From: Atopsyche davidsoni | Taxonomy: Eukaryota; Arthropoda; Insecta; Trichoptera; Hydrobiosidae | Assembly: GCA_022113835.1 (NCBI GenBank) | Contig: JAILWY010000001.1 | Coordinates: 930,001-994,000, forward strand | DNA length: 64,000 nt | Direction of reading: 5' to 3' | Shown: positions 38,293-51,215 of the stretch, in pieces | Numbering within the stretch: position 1 is the first letter of the stretch | Layout of the letters: every line of letters starts with the position of its first letter | Notes under the pieces: model-generated | Seen by the model: the letters and a program-made list of their open reading frames with translations, nothing else | The model's database searches: none | Told to the model about the DNA's origin: nothing | Made by a program: the position numbers and the translations under genes

Positions 38293-40391
38293 AGAGAAAT
38301 TTTATATTAATGGTACAAGCAGGCTCTAATCACATGAAAGTCTTGCATTATATAAAACTCAATGCAATAGTATTAAATATTATTAAAACATCTCAAAATG
38401 CAAATGAAGAAACAAAAAAAATATTTGTTTTATACTTACTGCTTATTTATGAAAACAATATAATTTTTTAAATGATATATACTTTACGAGGGATTTTTGC
38501 AAAATTTTCACAATTTTGGTGAAGTATTTCCTAGTGATTCAAATAAATATTGAACAATCTACGCCGGTTTAATGGAGTGGTATTCTTTGGGGGTGCGATC
38601 AGTGGCTCGACGGGGTGGCCCGTCACGTGCCAATGTCGGGGATCGCCAGACAAATCCCGGTCGGGATATTTTATTCTCTTTGTGCGGGACGAGGAGACAT
38701 TTGTCCGCGTCGCGGGGTGCGGGGCCTACTCGCGGCACTCTATCCTGTCGCAAAAGTTTGTGTGTGCGAGGGGTACGTAACAAACTACTGGGTATTAATC
38801 AGTTGTCTCATGTGAATCCACGTGGTTTTGGAATATCAAAAAATTCTTGTCTGTACTACTTTGAAATCTGAGCAATATCAATGAATATTTTTTATAGTCA
38901 AATAAAATAAATTATATCAAACATAATGGAACATTTTCATACATAAAATCCTAATCATATATTGATTACCTTAGTAATTATTTATAATGTAAATCCATTT
39001 ATAATCACGGGTAATTTTATTAAAAAATTGATAAATTCATTCCAAAAATATCACTGCGTGATTGGGTCGCCATTGTTTCAGGTGCAGAGTTTTGAGATAT
39101 TTAGTCACAACTGACACAATGGCGACCCGCGTTCAAATATTCCATTCGTGGTGCATTTTTTATTCATCCCCGTGGAGCGTGTTTCGCGGTGCTTTTCATA
39201 CGTCGGGGCTTTTTGTTTCTAGCTCCATTCGGGGAGGCTTTCAGGCCGACCCTCGCTCGCCCGCGGACAAAGTTCACCATTTGAAATTTAATGATGACAA
39301 TTCATCGATTGCGTCATCAATATTAAACATTTTCCGCGTGGTAATTCTCGTGCAGATGAAATATGCTCTGCATTTTCAAGATAACAATTTGTAGCAGAAC
39401 GTATGGTTGAAATAAAACAATTTGTTTTTCGTATTTTGATCTGCAAAATTACAACCGATTTGCCGTAAACGGGACCAAGCGAAAAACGGGTTCGATTCAT
39501 TAATTTTTCAATTTATAACTCTTTAAAAAAATAATAAAAATTATATTTGACTTCAAAAATGATTAATGATTTTGGTAATAATATATATTTTTCATATGTT
39601 GTATAAAGCAAAATTTCCCATAGACCTTTATTACCAGAGTCATGTTCAACTTAGTACCTCACAACAAAGGGTTTCCTAGGGCTATCTTAGCTCCCTCAAA
39701 GTTTCAGATCATAACAAAGCGATTCAGGGAATATCGAGACCATATCCTCTATAAACAATGCCCGTCCGTTATAAATAGGGGTATTCTGTAAAGATGGACG
39801 GTCCATGCAAAATAAATCAAGGGTTGACCCACTAACGCGGAGAGCTTCAACTGTGTGTACTTTGAGGCTGCCCAAACACTCATTATTGATAGCGGAAATG
39901 TATTTCGTAAATATTAAGTGTGTTTATAATAAAAAAAATCCTTAAATATTCGTAGCATTAAGAACAAAATTATCATGTGAGTGAGCGCTTTCTCCTTTCA
40001 ACTGGTTTGTCAACAAATTCTAATATCTTGAAAAAAATATTTTGAAATTTTAAATGATACTTAAAACAGGTTGATAACTAACAGAAACAATTAAGTGGTC
40101 AGAAAATATTTTTTCTTACTCTGTGCAACTTAAATATTCCTCACAAAAAACGTTCATTAGTTTGGGTTTTCAAAAAAAAAAAAAATTTGTTTTGAACTTA
40201 AAGAGAAAATTAAGACAACTCATGCAGTTTTCTTAATTTTCAGAGAAAAAAAATCCATTAAGAAGCGAAATAAGCCGGACAAACTCAGAATTGCCTGCAA
40301 TCACTAAGGTTTCCCTTTTCTTAAGTATTGCAACCACAGATTTACTATTTAGATTATCCGAACTCGAGTATCACTGCTTTTTAAAATAAAA
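38293..40391. other. Noncoding stretch with GC-rich islands
   Basis: Islands lie at about 38560-38790, 39060-39300 and 39640-39870. The 38560-38790 island is open in several overlapping frames with no recognisable product. A 13-bp perfect inverted repeat lies at 39064-39128. Confidence 0.45.
39064..39128. other. 13-bp perfect inverted repeat
   Basis: GGGTCGCCATTGT at 39064-39076 faces ACAATGGCGACCC at 39116-39128 across 39 bases, inside a GC-rich island. It could form a hairpin or be a paired protein-binding site. Confidence 0.6.
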
Positions 40392-40532
40392 AATTTTTTT
40401 GACAGAGAGTATTTGGTGGAATTCCATTTAAATATTATGAATAGAAAAAAATACTTGGGTGATTTTCCCCATGTTCATTTTTATCGGTGACTAGTTTCGC
40501 CAACCTTTCACGATGGCATTATCAAACTGAGT
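40392..40532 (-). repeat. F2 repeat, single-arm copy (copy c)
   Basis: The family end gacagagagtatttggtgga lies at about 40401. The hammerhead-like motif is on the minus strand at about 40486-40531 (tttgataatgcc, gcgaaac, palindromic actagt). The second arm is absent. Confidence 0.7.
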
Positions 40533-40754
40533 TCTTAAATAATAATATCTAATATATAAATAAGTCAACTACCGAGTGATAAATATTTGTAAAATTGATA
40601 AATTTATATATCCTTCAAATACTATATTCATTTTTACAATTTAAAATAAAATACAAAACGGTACACTCAAGATTCTGCACGCATGATATAAAATTGATTT
40701 TTTAAACGATTAACGAATATACACTAAAATATGCAATTCTAAAAACATTGATAT

Positions 40755-41075
40755 GATGAAGCACATTTTTTCAAATATTTAACAATGATTAAAAAAACAT
40801 ATCAGAAACACACTCAGATAAATATCATCATGACTTGTTAGGGATTCGAATCCACATCTCCAAGCTTACATAGCTGGCGCACTGACCCTTGTGCTAACGA
40901 GCCACTACAATTAATCGAGAATTTTTAACAATCATATCCTTTAAGTGAACCAACGTACTTATTATGCCTATATAATATTTGAAAAAATGTACTTAATCAT
41001 ATCAATCAAAATCAAAACCTGTTTATGCAAAAATCGTACTTACTGTGACGGTCTGCACAAAAATCAATATATATA
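40755..41075 (-). repeat. tRNA-like palindromic repeat, copy 4
   Basis: On the minus strand the centre reads ggctcgttagcacaagggt (A-box-like), then gtgcgccagc, then gtggattcgaatcc (B-box-like), a tRNA-type arrangement in the middle of the element. The arms (aatatttgaaaaaatgtact and a cgtacttactgtgacggtct end) match the family. The tRNA-like part is the best preserved in the window but is not a functional tRNA gene, as the acceptor and anticodon stems do not close well. Confidence 0.65.
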
Positions 41076-41574
41076 ATTATTTTCCACCTAAGGTCGAAGA
41101 TTGATTCAAAATATGAAGACCCAATATATTTTAGTTATTTTTTAAACGTTTTATCAAAATATGTAACAGTAACTTCAGATAGGTTTGATATTGCAGATTT
41201 TTTTTTCTCATGAGCAGTCATTCGCAAACATTTACCAGCCCCTAAAAATCCCATTTCCACGCGGCGCTCAGTCCGGCCATTCCGTTGGTTGATTGGGCCG
41301 GCGTCACAGCTGGTCTTGCTTGAAATGCAAATCCAGCGTCAGCGCCGCCGCCGCAGCCTCCGCCTGGAGCTTTTTGTTTTTATTTCCTTTGAATCATACA
41401 ACCTTTTTGCCTAAAAGGTTCTATTTGACGCGGAGAGCTTTACAATCTGTAATAAACTATCTGTGATTGTTTGTTGTCTAGGGTTAATACAACTGGGTTC
41501 AAACATCGGTCTATTGCTATTTCATAATATCAATAATGATGTTCGAGGTATTTTCGGGACTAATTTAGTTTCGA
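41076..41574. other. Noncoding stretch with one GC-rich island
   Basis: An island at about 41215-41420 has a CG-rich run and no supportable gene. Confidence 0.45.
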
Positions 41575-41935
41575 TAATGATTAAGTACATTTTTTCAAGT
41601 TTTGAAAATTGATTAAAGAAACTCTTAGAAAAATAGCATCGTGATTTGTGTGGGATTTGAACCCATATATCCCCAAGCTTACATGGCCGGTGCATTACCA
41701 ATTATACCAACGAATCATTTGTACTAAGCAAGAATTTTTAACAATCATATCCTATAAGTGATACAACGTACTTATTATGCCAATTAAATATTATTAGATA
41801 TTTTTCTAAGAGTTTCTTTAATCGATTTTCAATATTTGAAAAAATGAACTTAATCATTATCAATCAGTAAAATCTGTATAGGCAAAATCGTACTTCCTGT
41901 GAGACGGTCTTGACAAAAAAATCAATAATAATTTA
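41575..41935 (-). repeat. tRNA-like palindromic repeat, copy 5
   Basis: The most complete member: a left arm from gataatgattaagtacattt through gaaactcttagaaaaat, a tRNA-like centre on the minus strand (ggtataattggtaatgcacc, then gggttcaaatccc) and a right arm ending gtgagacggtcttgacaaa. Each arm matches the other in inverted orientation for over 60 bp. Confidence 0.7.
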
Positions 41936-43639
41936 GTTTCGGATTAACTTTAAACAATCGTTTTTTTTTCTTATTGTCTAACATTATATTGTAAAACGAA
42001 ATCAAATGCTCCTCAGCCGTGGAAATCTCTGACCCAAATCAGATTCAACAATCGGTTCTTTGAAATGAATAGTGTATTGGGACTCTCAAGGTGTTATTGC
42101 AACTAATTTTTCAACTACTTCTACTTATCTGTTCTTAGCAACCAGAACAGATTAGAGGACGCTTGTGCGGTCTTTGATACTCTTTTAGGAATATGACCTC
42201 TAGTCTTCTCGTTAAATCAAAATCTTTTGGCTCACGTACTACAATTGAATATTGACAATGTAATAAATATGAAACCACGTTAAAACATAAAGTATACGAT
42301 TACATATAGTTTTTTTAGAGTCTGAAATCGACTTTATCAATCTTTATGTTAAAAAATATACATATCTTAGGATAACTACTTTTCAAATTGGATTTTTGGA
42401 TATAATGTTGGAATTGTGAAATTCTTGTCTACAATAATCAAAAGGCAAAAATTCATTGCTTTTGAACATGTTACACGCAGGCAATTGAAAACAATTTGAC
42501 TAGCTATACTTACAATAACATTACAGGTTTCTTTATTATTAAAATATCAAAAATAATTTTATAATAAAAAGTAAGTAAATACAAGCGTTTTTCCATCTCT
42601 GTTTTATACGGGTAACATAAAATATAATAAAACTAATTTGTGCATTATCAATAGATACATTTTAAGCTAATATTTAAAATTGAAAATGCAACCTACATCA
42701 CAATTGCGAATTAAACATATTCGTTATTCATATCGTAATCAAATTTGTTTATTTGCAATCATAGCTCGTACTTGCCACCTTGTTGGTTGATAGAGACCCT
42801 AACGCCATTCATGATGCATAAAGCAAGTGATCACGCTACAAAGTTAATTTTGTTTACAAATTAAAAAGAGTGATTGAAGTGCCATCAATAAGTAATGCGA
42901 TATTCCGGTAAAGTGCGCGACTGCAATCATCGCGCTTTGTTATTCAGGTTTAATTAGTGCTTTCGCCAAACTGACTTCCAGCGTGTGTAAATAATTCACA
43001 GCGGAATCATTGTTTATAATCTTGTTGTCAAGGCAATAAAAACTCCCTTGTAATTATAAAGGCAAACTAATTGGCAGCGATTATAAATGGCTCCGAGGTA
43101 CGTTTTGTATTCTCACCTGCCAGTCACGCTTGGTCGGGTTGTCATGTACTATACAAGGATGCCGAAGCATAACATAACATTTACCTAGATATATTTATGA
43201 TGCTTAAAACAATATAAAATATAAAAAGCTAGACAAAACTTTCATAAAATATTAAATATTACAAACATGAACATTTTTTAGTAATATACGTAATGTAAAT
43301 AACTACATTGATTTTTTTTTTAAATTTATGGCCATCTTCTGAATTAGAAAGTTGTGTTAAAAAAACTATTATTTTAATATCTATAAATATACGCAAAATA
43401 TATTTCAATGCATTTAACCTAAAATAGGATAAACTTGATGTTTATAAAAATTCCATAGAAGATTTACCAAGATTTACGCGTTGGTCGTTTGATTACATTC
43501 TTCGGTAATTTATTTTTATTTGGTGAAAAATACAACACATATATTTTTATTCGTAAAACACAAGACCATTCGCATAATCATATTTTATAATTGAGTATGA
43601 ACACGTTAAATAATTTTCAATCATTTTGATATATGTCTT
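41936..43639. other. Noncoding stretch with a candidate regulatory island
   Basis: At about 42890-43110 a moderately GC-rich stretch has ATTA and TTTAT motifs (cgattataaatggctccgag, caattataaa-type sites) in a pattern often seen in homeodomain-bound enhancers. This is inference. No gene is supported. Confidence 0.4.
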
Positions 43640-43775
43640 CTTCATCAAGTGCCTCTCTTCAGAAGAGGTTGGCGACCATTTCACTGAGCATATACTCATG
43701 CTGAACCAGTGTTCATAGCTTTTTAAGGGAAAATAGTGTGGTGGGTTCCCGGGTCCTTCTACACTGCAGTTTTAT
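43640..43775 (-). repeat. Dispersed repeat, copy 2 (family shared with 1737-1866)
   Basis: On the minus strand it is collinear with 1737-1866: a ggaacccaccacac block, gaacactggttcagcat and a gaagagaggcacttgatg end. Confidence 0.6.
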
Positions 43776-44612
43776 ATTGGAAGGAAAAGTCTGCGTATTG
43801 CTGCTACCCAATCGCATTATTATATAATCCTTTTCTTAAAAAGCCCTGGCGTTTAGGTCTGAAACTCCTGCAGCAAGCTACAGAAGAGAACCTAGAGAGA
43901 ACCTAGAGGCCCCTCACCTCGACAAAGTACTTTCATATCCACTACTCCATTACCGATCCTTTACACACGCTCAGGGTATAGAAAGGCAGCCATGCACAAG
44001 CAACAGACTGGGGAGAGCGGGTAGGATAATATACACATATTTTTGTATTTCGTTTTTTTTATTAACTTGCATTCATTTTTTTTTTAAATTGATCATTTCA
44101 TACTTGCAAAAAGGATAAAATATTGAAAGAATTTTCTTAAATTAAATAAGAATAATTTTTTTTGATTTTTTATATTAAAAAAAATCGTCTACGTTGTATA
44201 CTGATATTAGTATATGTACGATAATTATAACAAATTTGCAAAATAAAAAAGTCGATCGAACGGCAATCACCATTCGTTCTTTTCATATTCGATTTAATTT
44301 GAAATTTGACACCCTCCAACCCTTATCAGCTACAGAGCAGCGCCTAATCGCGTTAAATATTCAAGGTTCATCGGGATAATGGCACCGGTAACGGACACTC
44401 GGCTGATGCGGCCCAATTATTCCGACCCGGCGGTGCATCCATCACCTGTGACGTCCTTCAGGAGCCTGCTCACCCTAACGGCAGCTGTGGGATGATTTAA
44501 ATTTAATAGTCACTCTTTTATTTGATATTTTGCAAAAAACAAACTTGGACGTTGTACATATAAGTACGTATGAGTTAAATAATTTTTTTCTGTTTTAATT
44601 GTTCTAAAATAA
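43776..44612. other. Noncoding stretch
   Basis: A GC-richer island lies at about 43850-44020 and another at about 44270-44490. No gene is supported. Confidence 0.45.
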
Positions 44613-44799
44613 TTTCAATACTTTTGACAGAGAGCACTTGGTGGAATTTCATTTACTTTTTAAAATAATAAGTAAAATACCTGAGTGATTTTTCCTCTTG
44701 ATCCTTTTGATCTTGAGTGACTCTGTTTGATAATGCCAACGTTAAAGGTTGGCGTTACCGGTCACCAATAAAAATCTGTATGTAGAAAAATCACTGTAT
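44613..44799 (+). repeat. F2 repeat (copy d)
   Basis: Both ends are visible: ttcaatacttttgacagaga at the left and atctgtatgtagaaaaatca at the right. The hammerhead-like motif at about 44718-44766 has the usual first core and stem II, but the second core is GTTA instead of GAAA, which should abolish any activity. Confidence 0.7.
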
Positions 44800-47700
44800 A
44801 TTCTTGCTTTTAATTTTTTTAGTAAATATACTTTTTAATCAAACTTATAAATATATCTGCAAACACTTATTTTTGTTTCGACAAATGGTTTGTCGGTCTT
44901 ATCACTGTGCTATGTAGCAATTTTAAATTTATACCAGCACCAAAAAAATGAAATACAAAATTTACAAATACCTTCAATGAAGGTCCTTCATAATTTAAAA
45001 ATAAATAGCTGAAATTTTTTTATTAACATTTTAAAATACCTTTTTGGGTGCATCCATTCGAAAAATTCCTCTGTATTCACATTCCGCATACGAGAGGAAT
45101 AATAACGACAAAAGCGGGAGCGCAATCGCAAATATTTCCCATATTTATTGCAGAAGAGCTCCGACATTTTCATTGTATTCATTAAGCTGAAACACAAAAC
45201 AATTTTCTCATTTCCCATGTTTACGTGCCGAGCGGGCCGCCCCGGAGAAAATATCAATTCCGTGGACTTAAAAAGACTTCACTCGGAGCGGCGGGCATTC
45301 GCGGGACGATACTGGTTCAATAAATTGCAATCAGGCGGAGGCAAGGCCGTACTGGCCTGCAGTCACTGCACAAGCCAGGGCTGCACCAGGCAGGGCCACA
45401 CCAGGCAGGGCTACACCAAGCAAGACTGCACCAGACAGGACCGCACCAGGCAGGACTGCACCAGGCAGGGTTGCACCAAGCAAGGCTGCACCAGGCAGGG
45501 CCGCATCAGACAGGGGCGCACCAGTCAGGGCCGTAACGCTCTCATCATAGAGTTATTTCCAATTAAGAATGCTTTTTAATAATTTTATTATTGATGTAGC
45601 CATACTATTATATTCGAAAAACTGATAAATATTCGCAAACTAAATTAAAATATTTAAAAAATTGCCACATGTGTTTCACTTCTTTGCAATTTTCAATGCT
45701 TCAATGCTAGTGCTACGTGTTGAAATTGCTGTAAATGGCCTTAAGAGCACGATCATTATGACGATGTGGTGGTCGGCGCTTGAAAACAGCATTGTGACTT
45801 ATAATTAACCTGAAGAAAAAAAAATTGTAAGTTAATAATAATTTGAACAAGTCAGAATAAACTGCAATCAATTGATGACCCTTGCATATGAACATTAAAT
45901 ATATGTTTTACATTTGATTATAAAAAAAATTATGGTCAATGGAAGACAATTAACAAATAATTTAAGCACCTTAAAAATAAACTGTTATTAATACATAAAC
46001 CTATGAAAATCAACGTGGAGGATTTTTGTAACATTTGGTCACACAACCCTTGAAAAAACAGAAATGAATACAAATACCTCACAAGAAATACATGAAATAT
46101 GCACATAGCGGCGAGGCCTTATTTATCTTGGTGTTTTGTTGAATGAAGCTCATTTGGCGGAATTGCAGGCTTTGTTCGAAGTCGCATAGAGGATATGGCC
46201 TCGTGGCGATGTATGTGATACTATTTGTCTGTAAGGGTTTTGTATGGCGGCGTAGGTAAAACTTTCTGAGGGGTGGTTCGTTTTATTGAAATCGACGAGG
46301 GGATGCAATCGACATAAATAGTCATCAATAGAAAATACATTGTTCTGTTGTTTTCTCGCAAGGGTGCAGATGTGTTGCAAATAGAATATAATTTAAATGA
46401 TAAATCTTTTATTAGGAATATATATATCTATACATAAAAGTTTATACATTTAAAAATGTTAAAATATATTTGTGTTTTATTACTGTAAAAGAAGTTAAAT
46501 TTTATTCCTTATTTTTTATAGGTAACTGTGACAATGATCGTAACAAAAGGTATTTTTTTCATAGACACATAAAACGCTACTAAAGAAAGTAAATGGAACT
46601 TTCATTATGACTCCGCTGTACTATTGAAGTTTCTCTTTATGTAGCAATATCACAAAATAATGGCTATTTATTTAAATTTTACTGTGCCCCTAAGACCGAG
46701 TCTCCCATTGAATACATTATTTTCTATAAAAGAACAGGCATAGACACCGAAACCTCGAAACTAAAGCACTAAAAAAACATACAACGACTACTTGTAAACG
46801 CGTAATGTTTATAAAGTATGCAAGAACTTGTAGAAGCATTTATATGGAAGCGCAAGAAGTACAGAAAATGCGGGAGAGTACCAAAACGAAATGATTTCAT
46901 TGTGAATTGCGGCAAGTACTCGCGACTGCAATAGAACTCAGATAATGAGCGTTACCATCCGGACTTTGTTTGTATTTTTTAAGGTGCAATTTAAAATAGT
47001 TCGCCAACAGCTGCATACCAACATGATGTTTATCTTACATTTACGAGATTAAAAACAAAATGAGACGACGCGCTGGCAAAAAGTTTTATTTGCAGAATTA
47101 TTCTTGAATCGTGCTCTGTATAGCTTACTCGTCCACAAACGTATAAAAAGTATTAAAAATAATAAAAAAAACAGATTTATTCAAACAGGCGTTTTAACTA
47201 AGAAAATGATTAATTATTATATGGTTAAGGTCAGTGAATTCATAATATTTGATCCAAAAAATATTTTTTCATTAAAATTTTACGAATATGCATAACTATG
47301 TCATAGAATATGAATAAAGCTTATAATTATTTTCTATTAATAATAATTGTACTATCCAAACATTTCATTTTGATTGATTTAATTGATCCTAAGCCATACT
47401 ATGTTCCACTAAGACTGTTTCATGTGACACGTGAACTAGAAATACCACACGAGATCGTTTGCGCGATTTCATATAATGAGCTTGTTGCTGATTATAGAAA
47501 ATGCCTCTCAACTTTAAAATGAATGAACAATACAAATTTATTTTTTTTGCAACTTTAAAAAAAAACATGATTGGATTAATTATTTAGAGTAACTACATCA
47601 ACATAAAGAAAATTTATTAATAATACAATGAAAAATACCAAGCAGAGTCTTTAAAAGAAGATTTTTTTTTTCAATGTTTTGATTTTGTACATATAGGTTT

Positions 47701-48788
47701 TTTGGCCCTTGTTTCTATTCTAAGATTATATAAAACTTTATTATATCTATAAAACATTAAGAATAATGAAAAATCCTTTTTACTATTTAATTTATTTAAA
47801 TCTAAACTGAACTGTTTATATACAATATTAAAATATAATATACAACTAATTCAATTACAAAAAGACAATTTTTTATTATTTTTATTTTTTTTAATATAAT
47901 CTTGAGTTGCATATAGAAATCGAGATCAAAAATAGTATTGTTACTACACTTAAAGAAATTTTCACACGAAGTGTTTGGCCTCGGACACTATCAAAATCGC
48001 CCTTGGTCAGAAATTGGCTATCGATTTTCGACATAGAAGCCAAACCACGTCCAATATTTAATGTAAACAAAAAAAGTTTTTAACTACACGTTGAAAAAAA
48101 CGCTCATTGTCAAGAAAACCCTCTATCTAATAACATATTTAAAAAAAAAATAAGTCAATGGATATTAAAAATTTGAAATTGCTAATTAACACTTAATATC
48201 AAAATAATAAACAAATAAATTTAATTTAAATCTGAACTTTTTTGGAAAACTATGTTCATATTTGAGTAAGTCCTCGCATAAAATGGTCCCCTCAGAGGAC
48301 TTGCAAACAATCCAGTACTCGAGTTGGTGCCGAGAATTTTTATTATCCAGAATAACCAAGCGGGCTGCCAGTTGAAAAAACCCAACCGTTAATTTCATTT
48401 TAACGCTATGAACGTTTCAAGATCTCATTTAAGTTCTTGTGTTAGTTTCTTTGAAAGTTTCTTAAGAATTTTTCTCGTAAAAAACGTAAAATATGTTTTC
48501 AGAGTTGACATTTTAGAGCTAGTTGTATATAAACACGAAATGCTTCTATTACATTTGTACTAAAACTCTGTTTTACGAAACTGACCATTATTAAAATAAA
48601 TAAACTCAAAAGGTTTCGAGTTACTGCTATGTAAATCTCTGATTAAAAATAGTCTCCTTGATAAACCCTTATCCTTAAAAAAATTACTCAATGGACTTTT
48701 CTAGTACTCAACTATATAGTAATTGAATAACTTAAAAATATATTTAAAAAACTATAAAAATACTTTTGACTAAGTATATATACAAGAG

Positions 48789-48822
<34 letters not shown>

Positions 48823-49618
48823 ACTTTTGGGTTTGATTCAAAAGTAAAAATTGATGAATGGGAAATAATGTTGCTGCGTGACTTGCATGAATTTGTTTGA
48901 TTACATGAAAACTAAGAAAATAACATAAGTATAAAATAATGAAATTTAGTTTTATAAACTAATTTAAATCAAAGTTTACAATCTAAATGTAACATGTATT
49001 CTAAAATTCATTTAATTATGTTACTAAACTTCCGCTTTCCGCATGTAACGAATCCTTTTACAAACTTTAACGAGTTTGAATACAAAATGCAAGTCCGTGC
49101 ATTCATCCCTCTAATGTGAGAACCGCCCTTATAAAACCGGCCGTGGCGGGGGGTGGCTACAGTGACTACGCATACCAACACATTCGCATTCAAAGGGTGG
49201 AGGGAGAAAAACCATCGGCGTGAGCGCACAAACACAAATTCCATTATTCAAAAAGCCGGGCATAGTTTCACAAAGCTACTACTGCCGCCCGGGGAGGCGA
49301 GTTTTAACTCTAAACCCGAGTTAACTGCATGAATATGCTCCATAGCGTTATTTGAGTAAGAAAAATCGTAGTGGAAGTTGGTCTCGGGGAGATTAAGTTG
49401 ATTTTATATTCTCAGAAGTTCTAATTCTTCGTAGCGCTACGGGAACATTCTAGAAAGTTTTCTCCGGTGGTAATGATGTTTATCTCTTTTCATGCGACTG
49501 AATCTGCTTTGTTTATTGTAACAACTTTTTCACTACATTTCTATATTTAAAATATATGTCTCAGCTTACTAGCGAATAACATATGCCGACTATTACTTAC
49601 ATCATATATTCAAATAAT
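44800..49618. other. Noncoding stretch with GC-rich islands
   Basis: Islands lie at about 45050-45560 (includes a 15-bp minisatellite), 46130-46370, 46830-46970, 48250-48390 and 48990-49470. Short open frames have no recognisable family. A TA/TG microsatellite lies at about 48790-48822. No gene is supported. Confidence 0.45.
45376..45536 (+). repeat. 15-bp degenerate minisatellite, about 10-11 units
   Basis: Units of the type TGCACCAGGCAGGGC repeat with substitutions. In one plus-strand frame (45148-45579, 143 codons) this reads as CTRQG pentapeptide repeats. The frame has no signal peptide or domain and I do not call it a gene; the array length being a multiple of 3 keeps it open. Confidence 0.85.
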
Positions 49619-50117
49619 TCAATATTTTTGACAGAGAGTACTTGGTGAAATTCCATTTTAATATTTTTGAATAAAATACTTGAGTAATTTTTTGAGTAAT
49701 ATTATTCCCTATTGCTAAATCACATCTTTAAAAAAACATTTACTGTGCAAAACCTATTATTTACAGATAAACACACTACAGGACAAGCCCCAAAACAGGA
49801 TAACTGCCGCTACACCCCAAAGCCACTACTTTAGATAATCACCCCATTAATATAAAAACATTTGTTCACAAAAATTTGCAATTATATGAAATCCTCCACT
49901 TGGCAGGTACATTAAAATCACATTAGCCCTTACCACCTGACAATCACTCTCTCTCTTTCCAACAACATCCCCCTCTAACAATTGTTTACCTAATCCTTTT
50001 TATTATATGAAATCTCACTCTTTTTGATAATGCCAACGTGAAAGGTTGGCGAAACCGGTCACTAATAAAAACAAAAATGTGGAAAATCACTCAAGTATTT
50101 TATTCAAAAATATATAT
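49619..50117 (+). mobile_element. F2 foldback element with about 320 bp of internal sequence (copy e)
   Basis: The left arm (ttcaatatttttgacagag, then aataaaatacttgagtaatt) and the right arm (ctcaagtattttattcaaaa) are inverted complements. The right arm keeps the consensus hammerhead-like motif at about 50016-50062 (tttgataatgcc, ggttggcgaaac, palindromic accggt). Between them, 49690-50010 holds sequence absent from the other copies. The left arm lacks its own motif. Confidence 0.65.
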
Positions 50118-50724
50118 TTAAACCTCAAATTTCATGTAAATAATTTTAAAAATACACCAATGAGAATAAAACTCTGTCCGTTACTCCTGCAGTAGGTTTT
50201 TTAAAGATGTATCCCAGTTGTACTAGCTATAAATACATGATTAAAAAATATTTTTTACAATATATATGTACATAGAAGAATTTATATAAGTGAATCAATA
50301 ATCATACTGTTCTCTCTGTAGGGGGAGCTGGCCAACTGCGTTTTCGGTTTTGCGCGGAATTCCTCGGAAGTACTTTCCGAGGATTCGGGATTCGGGGCAT
50401 GCCTCTGGAATGCAGCCCGCGCGGATTGGATACCCTCTCTATTTATTTCAAAGAGCAAACTCGAAACAAAGTCTTATTGGATGCTTGATACGTGAATCTA
50501 CAATAATCTTTAATAAAATCCCATCTTTATAATCTTTGCAGGTTTCGGCGGTCATAAGTTTATTTTTCACTGATGTTGGCCCGTTTTAAACTATGATGAA
50601 TTATTATCGTTTTGGATTTGGGATCGGAGCACTATTGGAGGGTTTTTTTCTCCTTGAAAATGAATTCAGTCCAAAAAACCTAAACGTCAGACACCGTATC
50701 ATAACTCAACACTGATTAATAACC
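50118..50724. other. Noncoding stretch
   Basis: A GC-richer island lies at about 50320-50470. No gene is supported. Confidence 0.45.
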
Positions 50725-51215
50725 TAGCTTTTAATATCTACATCGACAACAAAGTAGTGGAGAGAGTTAAAAGATGTAGGTATTTGGACAGCTGGTTGAA
50801 TGAAAACTAGGATCATTACTAAGAAATTAAAGTGAGGATTAAGACAGCACGGAGTACATTTAATCCCGATGGAGATTCACCAAATGTTATGTAGTCTCAG
50901 TTGTCCTTTATGGAGTCTAATCTTGGACACTATGCGAAGAACCGAGGCGGCAGAAATGTAGCTGTACAAGATAATTCTTAAATTACCATGGTTTGACCGC
51001 GTCACAAATGAAAGAATCTTGCACTGAATGCGCAACAAAAGAGAACTTGAAGGAAAAATCGAAGAACCAAGAGGCCTTACAAAAAGGAAGTTTACGTGGA
51101 TGCGAAATTTGCACCAGTGAATGCTCCAGAATAGGGATATGTTTAAGGAAATGGTCACCAACCTCCTATGAGGATTGGCAACAGAAGAAGAAAAAGAATG
51201 TTTATTTGAGCACGT
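50725..51215 (+). pseudogene. LINE reverse-transcriptase C-terminal relic
   Basis: Across broken frames the plus strand reads as the end of a non-LTR retrotransposon polyprotein: NKVVERVKRCRYL.SWLNE, then EIKVRIKTARSTF, a YGV-like stretch around 50910, ILKLPWFDRV at about 50970, and RNKRELEGKIEEPRG at about 51030. The order (YLGS-like motif, LYG motif, IPW-like motif) is that of RTE/CR1-like LINEs; the clade is not certain. Many stops and frameshifts are present, so it is dead. Boundaries are approximate. Confidence 0.75.

Noticed and set aside
40850..40912. Functional tRNA gene
   Set aside because: A- and B-box-like motifs are present, but the acceptor and anticodon stems do not pair properly, and the same segment recurs inside a repeat family.
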